This document shows positions 60,584 through 64,000 of a stretch of DNA of 64,000 nt, one piece after another. Numbering within the stretch: the first letter of the stretch is position 1; each line of letters begins with the position of its first letter. The stretch lies in the NCBI GenBank assembly GCA_017480245.1, contig JAFVBA010000010.1, positions 248,001 to 312,000 on the forward strand. The letters run 5' to 3'. The position numbers and the translations under genes are program-made. The notes beneath the pieces are model-generated. The model had not been told where the DNA came from, searched no databases, and saw nothing but the letters and a program-made list of their open reading frames with translations. The DNA comes from Bacteroidales bacterium (GTDB lineage: Bacteria; Bacteroidota; Bacteroidia; Bacteroidales; P3).

Positions 60584-61342
60584 TTAAACTCTTTTGTTTT
60601 CGTAATATTTCGTGTCTTTCACTCTTTTGTAACTCTCCATGCCCATTAGTTCGCGTATTACTACACTTGCTGCCGTTAAACCGAATATTGACGGCATATA
60701 AGATATTGTTCCGATTGTCGTTCGCTTATTTTCCGACATTTCTTCCTTAATACAATCTTTTGAAACCTTTTCGGGCGAAAACACTGCGGCGATTCCTTCA
60801 TATATTCCCTGTTTATGCAAAAGTTTCCTTATATGATGGGCAAGCGGACACTGAAAAGTCTGACTTATATCGGTAATCTTGATAAGCGAAGGATTGAACT
60901 TACCGCCGCTTCCCATGGAACTGACAACTTTAATTCCCTTGCGGTAGCAATGAATGAGCAAAAAAACTTTCGGTGAAAGCGTGTCAATGGCGTCAATAAC
61001 CCAATCTGGACGGTAAGTATCCAAAAGTTCTGGCATTCTTTCGTCGCGGATATATTCATTGATGGCAATAACTTCGCAATCGGGGTTAATATCCTTCAGT
61101 CTTGCGTACATAAGTCCCGCTTTACTCTTTCCGATGGTGGAATTCAATGCAATAAGTTGGCGGTTTATGTTACTGCGGGACACAATGTCGCCGTCAAAAA
61201 TCACAACCTTCATTACACCTGCACGCACTACGGCTTCGGCAGCGAAAGCTCCCACGCCGCCCAATCCTGCTATCATCACGCAGGCATTTTGCAACTTTTC
61301 CAATCTTTCTTGTCCCACCAAAAGCAAAGTTCTTTCCGTCAT
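60584..61342 (-). CDS. tcdA: tRNA threonylcarbamoyladenosine dehydratase (ThiF/MoeB-like)
   Basis: TcdA uses ATP to cyclise t6A37 in tRNA to ct6A. The 252-residue protein starts with a nucleotide-binding GLGGVGAFAAEAVVRAG (about 26-42), then DGDIVSRSNINRQLIALNSTIGKSKA (about 50-75), the VIDAIDTLSPKV segment (about 115-126) and a C-terminal region GLTAASVVIRELMG with an amphipathic end. It lacks the zinc-binding cysteines of ThiF, as TcdA does. A TATTTTTG promoter word lies upstream at 61390. The gene order tcdA, nucleoside kinase, TonB-like protein is co-directional but with gaps above 60 bp. Confidence 0.88.
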   Translation of the reverse strand: MTERTLLLVGQERLEKLQNACVMIAGLGGVGAFAAEAVVRAGVMKVVIFDGDIVSRSNINRQLIALNSTIGKSKAGLMYARLKDINPDCEVIAINEYIRDERMPELLDTYRPDWVIDAIDTLSPKVFLLIHCYRKGIKVVSSMGSGGKFNPSLIKITDISQTFQCPLAHHIRKLLHKQGIYEGIAAVFSPEKVSKDCIKEEMSENKRTTIGTISYMPSIFGLTAASVVIRELMGMESYKRVKDTKYYENKRV

Positions 61343-61389
61343 ATTGTTTAAGGTTTAGTATTTATTGTTTGTAGTTTAGAAATGAAACG

Positions 61390-61397
61390 CAAAAATA
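61390..61397 (-). promoter_or_regulatory. Bacteroidota -7-like element (TATTTTTG) of tcdA
   Basis: The minus-strand word TATTTTTGCG lies 48 nt before the tcdA start. Confidence 0.45.
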
Positions 61398-61582
61398 ATA
61401 AAAATATTGAAATAAGTTTGGAGTTTATGGCTGAATGTTTCAACTTTGTAGTTTGGTTGCTTTGAGTTTTGAAAATTTTAACTCAAAACATTAAACTTTT
61501 TTACAGAAATATTGCAATAAATGTATCTTTTTTTGAATTTTTACGTAAATAAGGGAAGTTGAATTATAAAAAGCAAATAGTA

Positions 61583-62566
61583 ATGATTGTATCAATATTT
61601 AAGAAGAACTATTTTCTGCAACTGATATTGTTGATTCTGTTGCCTTTATTACTTTGGATTCCTGCGTTTATACGCCCTGCGGAGGTGGTAACGCTTTCAA
61701 GGTTGGATATGCCGCTTTACGATGTCTTGGAATATGTATTTGCGATAAAGAGTGTAATAAATACGATAGTAGCATTCCTATTAGTTGTTGGTCAAGCCTT
61801 TTTAATTAACTATATTTTCACATATTACGAACTGACGAAAAAGAATTCTTATTTTCCTGCGTTTATTTATATGCTTATGTTCTCATCTGACTACAGGATA
61901 ATGACATTAAGCAGTATTTTGTTTGCCAATTGTATCATTATCTTGGCGATTTGGTCGTTTTTGCAGTGCTATAATAAGAACGAAGGGTTGGATCAAATCT
62001 TTTTAACAGCCTTTTTGGTATCGCTTTCTTCGTTATTTTATGTTCCTTATCTGTTGTTTATGATTTGGATTTGGGTAGGATTGTTCAATTTCAAGATATA
62101 CAAATGGCGTCCTTTGATAGTAAGTTTGTTAGGTATGCTTACGCCGTATTTAGTTTTGATGGTAATATATTATTTAAGCAATCAAACGGAAACAATAGTC
62201 AATTTCTTTCCGCAACACTTCGCATTGCTTCCGCAAATAAGTTTTTTGAACCAACCAATTCAAATAGTATATATGGGATATTTGCTTGTGTTGATACTTC
62301 CTGCGCTATTCTACACTCTTGCTTACAAAAATGACCAAAAACTTTCGGTAAGAAAACGCACTTCTACCATAATAATTTTATTTGCTTTCTCTTTACTTCC
62401 GTTTCTATATACGATGACTTCCCCTGCAATGTCTTTGATATTTGCTCCTGCGTTGGCGTTTATGTTTACAGTCTTTTTCTTTTCCATAAAACGCCAGTTA
62501 TACTCCAATCTCTTTATTTTGATTTTGGTAATTTTGACAATAGCGAAAATATATATCAATTATTAA
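61583..62566 (+). CDS. Polytopic membrane protein (DUF6427-like)
   Basis: From ATG 61583 the protein has 327 residues; an upstream TTG at 61559 could extend it by eight residues but has no support. It shows about eight to ten hydrophobic segments and starts MIVSIFKKNYFLQLILLI, a pattern typical of an uncharacterised Bacteroidota membrane family (DUF6427). Short cytoplasmic loops carry LTKKNSYFP and YKWRPL. No transport or catalytic motif is visible. The M13 peptidase gene follows after 23 bp and may be on the same transcript. Confidence 0.7.
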   Translation: MIVSIFKKNYFLQLILLILLPLLLWIPAFIRPAEVVTLSRLDMPLYDVLEYVFAIKSVINTIVAFLLVVGQAFLINYIFTYYELTKKNSYFPAFIYMLMFSSDYRIMTLSSILFANCIIILAIWSFLQCYNKNEGLDQIFLTAFLVSLSSLFYVPYLLFMIWIWVGLFNFKIYKWRPLIVSLLGMLTPYLVLMVIYYLSNQTETIVNFFPQHFALLPQISFLNQPIQIVYMGYLLVLILPALFYTLAYKNDQKLSVRKRTSTIIILFAFSLLPFLYTMTSPAMSLIFAPALAFMFTVFFFSIKRQLYSNLFILILVILTIAKIYINY

Positions 62567-62589
62567 CAATAAAAACAGAAATACAGACA

Positions 62590-64000
62590 ATGAAAATGAC
62601 AAAACTTATACCTGTATTGTTCTTTGCTTCTATGGCAATGGGTGTTCATGCCCAAGGACAGTTATCTTCAGGTATTCATTTGGACAATTTGGACAGAAAT
62701 GTCAAACCTGCGGAAGATTTTTACGAATTTGCATGCGGCGGTTGGATGAAAAACAACCCTCTTCCTGCTGCTTATGCCCGTTTCGGCTCATTTGACCAAC
62801 TTGCAAAGGACAACAGCGAGCGTTTGAACAACATTCTTAACGACCTTATGAGTAAATCCTACGCTAAAGGTACGACTGAAAGAAAACTTTCCGATTTGTA
62901 CAAACTTGCAATGGATTCTACCCGCCGTAACAACGAAGGTGTCAATCCTGTTATGCCTACTATCAATGCTTTGGAGGCATGCAAAACCAATGCGGACTTA
63001 TTTGCTTGGGAGTTGAAGGAAGCTGCACGCGGTAATCAGGAATTTATGTACATGGGATTCAATGCTGACGAAAAGGATTCCAAGAATAATATCCTTAATA
63101 TCTACCAAGGCGGAACTACTTTGGGACAAAAAGAATATTATTTGGACAATGACGGTCCTACTACCGAAATCCGTGAGGCTTACAAGAAACATATCGTCCG
63201 TATGTTCAAACTTTTCGGTTTCAAAGACAAGGTTGCCAAAAAGAAAATGGAATATGTGATGAAAGTTGAGACTGCTTTGGCTAAGGTTTCTTTATCACAG
63301 ACTGAGTTAAGGGATGTTGAGGCTAATTACAACAAGATGTCTTTGACTGATTTTGAGAAAAACTATCCTAACGTGCAACTTACCAAACGTATGAACGCGA
63401 TGGGTGTTCCTACCAAGTATTTTCAAACTATGGTTGTCGGACAACCTTCTTTCGTTAAGGGAGCAGATGCCGTTATCGCTTCATTAAAACCTGAAGAATA
63501 CAAGGCTTATTTGGAGTGGGACGTAATTAATTCTTCTGCTAACTATCTTTCTGACGAGATTGCGGAAGCGCACTTTGATTTCTTCGGAAAAACATTGAGC
63601 GGAAGCAAAGAAATGCAACCGCGTTGGAGACGTTGCACCTCTCAGGTTGAAAGGCAGATGGGCGAAGCGCTTGGAAAAATGTATGCAGAGAGATATTTCC
63701 CTGAGAGCAGCAAGAAACGTATGGAGAAATTGGTAAAAAATCTTCAGATTGCGCTTGCTGAGAGAATCAAAGAGCAGGATTGGATGACTCCTGAGACAAA
63801 AATAGCCGCTTTGGAGAAACTTATGACTTTCTATGTTAAGATTGGTTATCCTGAAACTTGGACTGATATGACTGCTTTGAATATTGACCCAAGCAAATCT
63901 TATTACGAGAATATTCAGGAGTGCGGACGTTTCTGGACAAAGGACAATCTGGATAAGAAAGCAGGCAAACCTGTTGATATAGACGAATGGCAGATGTATC
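62590..64000 (+). CDS. M13-family metallopeptidase, partial
   Basis: The gene is cut by the right window edge after 470 codons. It has a signal peptide (MKMTKLIPVLFFASMAMGVHAQ, 1-22). The N-terminal M13 domain follows: LDRNVKPAEDFYEFACGGWMKNNPLPA (about 33-59), IYQGGTTLGQKEYYLDNDGP (about 172-191) and WRRCTSQVERQMGEALGKMYAERYFPE. The zinc site HExxH lies in the C-terminal part outside the window, so activity cannot be judged. Known family: neprilysin/PepO endopeptidases that cut peptides in the periplasm or at the surface. It should end about 650 bp beyond the edge. Confidence 0.93.
   Translation, partial: MKMTKLIPVLFFASMAMGVHAQGQLSSGIHLDNLDRNVKPAEDFYEFACGGWMKNNPLPAAYARFGSFDQLAKDNSERLNNILNDLMSKSYAKGTTERKLSDLYKLAMDSTRRNNEGVNPVMPTINALEACKTNADLFAWELKEAARGNQEFMYMGFNADEKDSKNNILNIYQGGTTLGQKEYYLDNDGPTTEIREAYKKHIVRMFKLFGFKDKVAKKKMEYVMKVETALAKVSLSQTELRDVEANYNKMSLTDFEKNYPNVQLTKRMNAMGVPTKYFQTMVVGQPSFVKGADAVIASLKPEEYKAYLEWDVINSSANYLSDEIAEAHFDFFGKTLSGSKEMQPRWRRCTSQVERQMGEALGKMYAERYFPESSKKRMEKLVKNLQIALAERIKEQDWMTPETKIAALEKLMTFYVKIGYPETWTDMTALNIDPSKSYYENIQECGRFWTKDNLDKKAGKPVDIDEWQMY

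Noticed and set aside
1-64000. tRNA, rRNA or insertion sequences
   Set aside because: Reading both strands I saw no T-loop/acceptor pattern, rRNA segment or transposase frame. Covariance-model searches could still find a small RNA I missed.

Overview
The window is a 64 kb piece of an AT-rich Bacteroidota chromosome, most probably an anaerobic member of the Bacteroidales. Three observations support this. Genes are preceded by the Bacteroidota -7 promoter word TAnnTTTG, usually TAnnTTTGCA, and mostly lack Shine-Dalgarno sites. Several secreted proteins end in the type IX secretion (T9SS) sorting domain. The metabolic genes include a two-subunit 2-oxoacid:ferredoxin oxidoreductase, ATP-dependent PEP carboxykinase and a hydrogenase-like iron-sulfur protein. 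No rRNA, tRNA, prophage, insertion sequence or CRISPR array was recognised.

Layout. 1-3.5 kb: a TPR/beta-propeller/OmpA-like envelope protein (cut by the left edge), an SRPBCC protein and pyrE on the minus strand, divergent from a Nudix hydrolase. 3.9-9.7 kb: a polysaccharide chain-length regulator and O-antigen ligase/polymerase pair, followed at once by secA. 9.8-13.2 kb: a decayed BspA-like T9SS gene, an unknown protein and an OmpA-family protein. 13.8-19.8 kb: a secreted peptidylarginine/agmatine deiminase-like enzyme, purQ, rnhB and a frameshifted DUF4139 gene. 19.9-26 kb: korB-korA and a large fibronectin type III surface protein. 26-33 kb: topoisomerase IV subunit B, a small secreted protein, a YitT-like permease, a TPR protein, a nucleoid-associated protein and ornithine carbamoyltransferase. 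33.3-36.5 kb: ECF sigma factor, anti-sigma factor and three exported proteins. 37-44 kb: rpsF-rpsR-rplI, an rRNA methyltransferase, a small pseudogene, folC, thiL, a HAD phosphatase and a DivIC/FtsB protein. 44-56 kb: pckA, glutamine synthetase, a BspA-like protein with a tiny anchored partner, a hydrogenase-like PAS protein, ung and hutH. 56-64 kb: ABC-F ATPase, TonB-like protein, nucleoside kinase, tcdA, a DUF6427 membrane protein and an M13 metallopeptidase cut by the right edge.

Most genes are housekeeping or envelope genes; the unusual material lies between them. Many longer intergenic gaps hold arrays of short imperfect repeats in a register of 21-22 bp (33 bp in one case), often arranged as large inverted repeats. 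Two arrays keep exactly 22 bp for ten and eleven consecutive units although the unit sequence changes along the array and differs completely between loci. A separate ~90 bp palindromic element occurs twice in opposite orientation, and a TAATCACGCAT hairpin family also occurs twice. A second unusual feature is strong Shine-Dalgarno sequences before rpsR and rplI (and one small surface-protein gene), in a lineage that normally does not use them.
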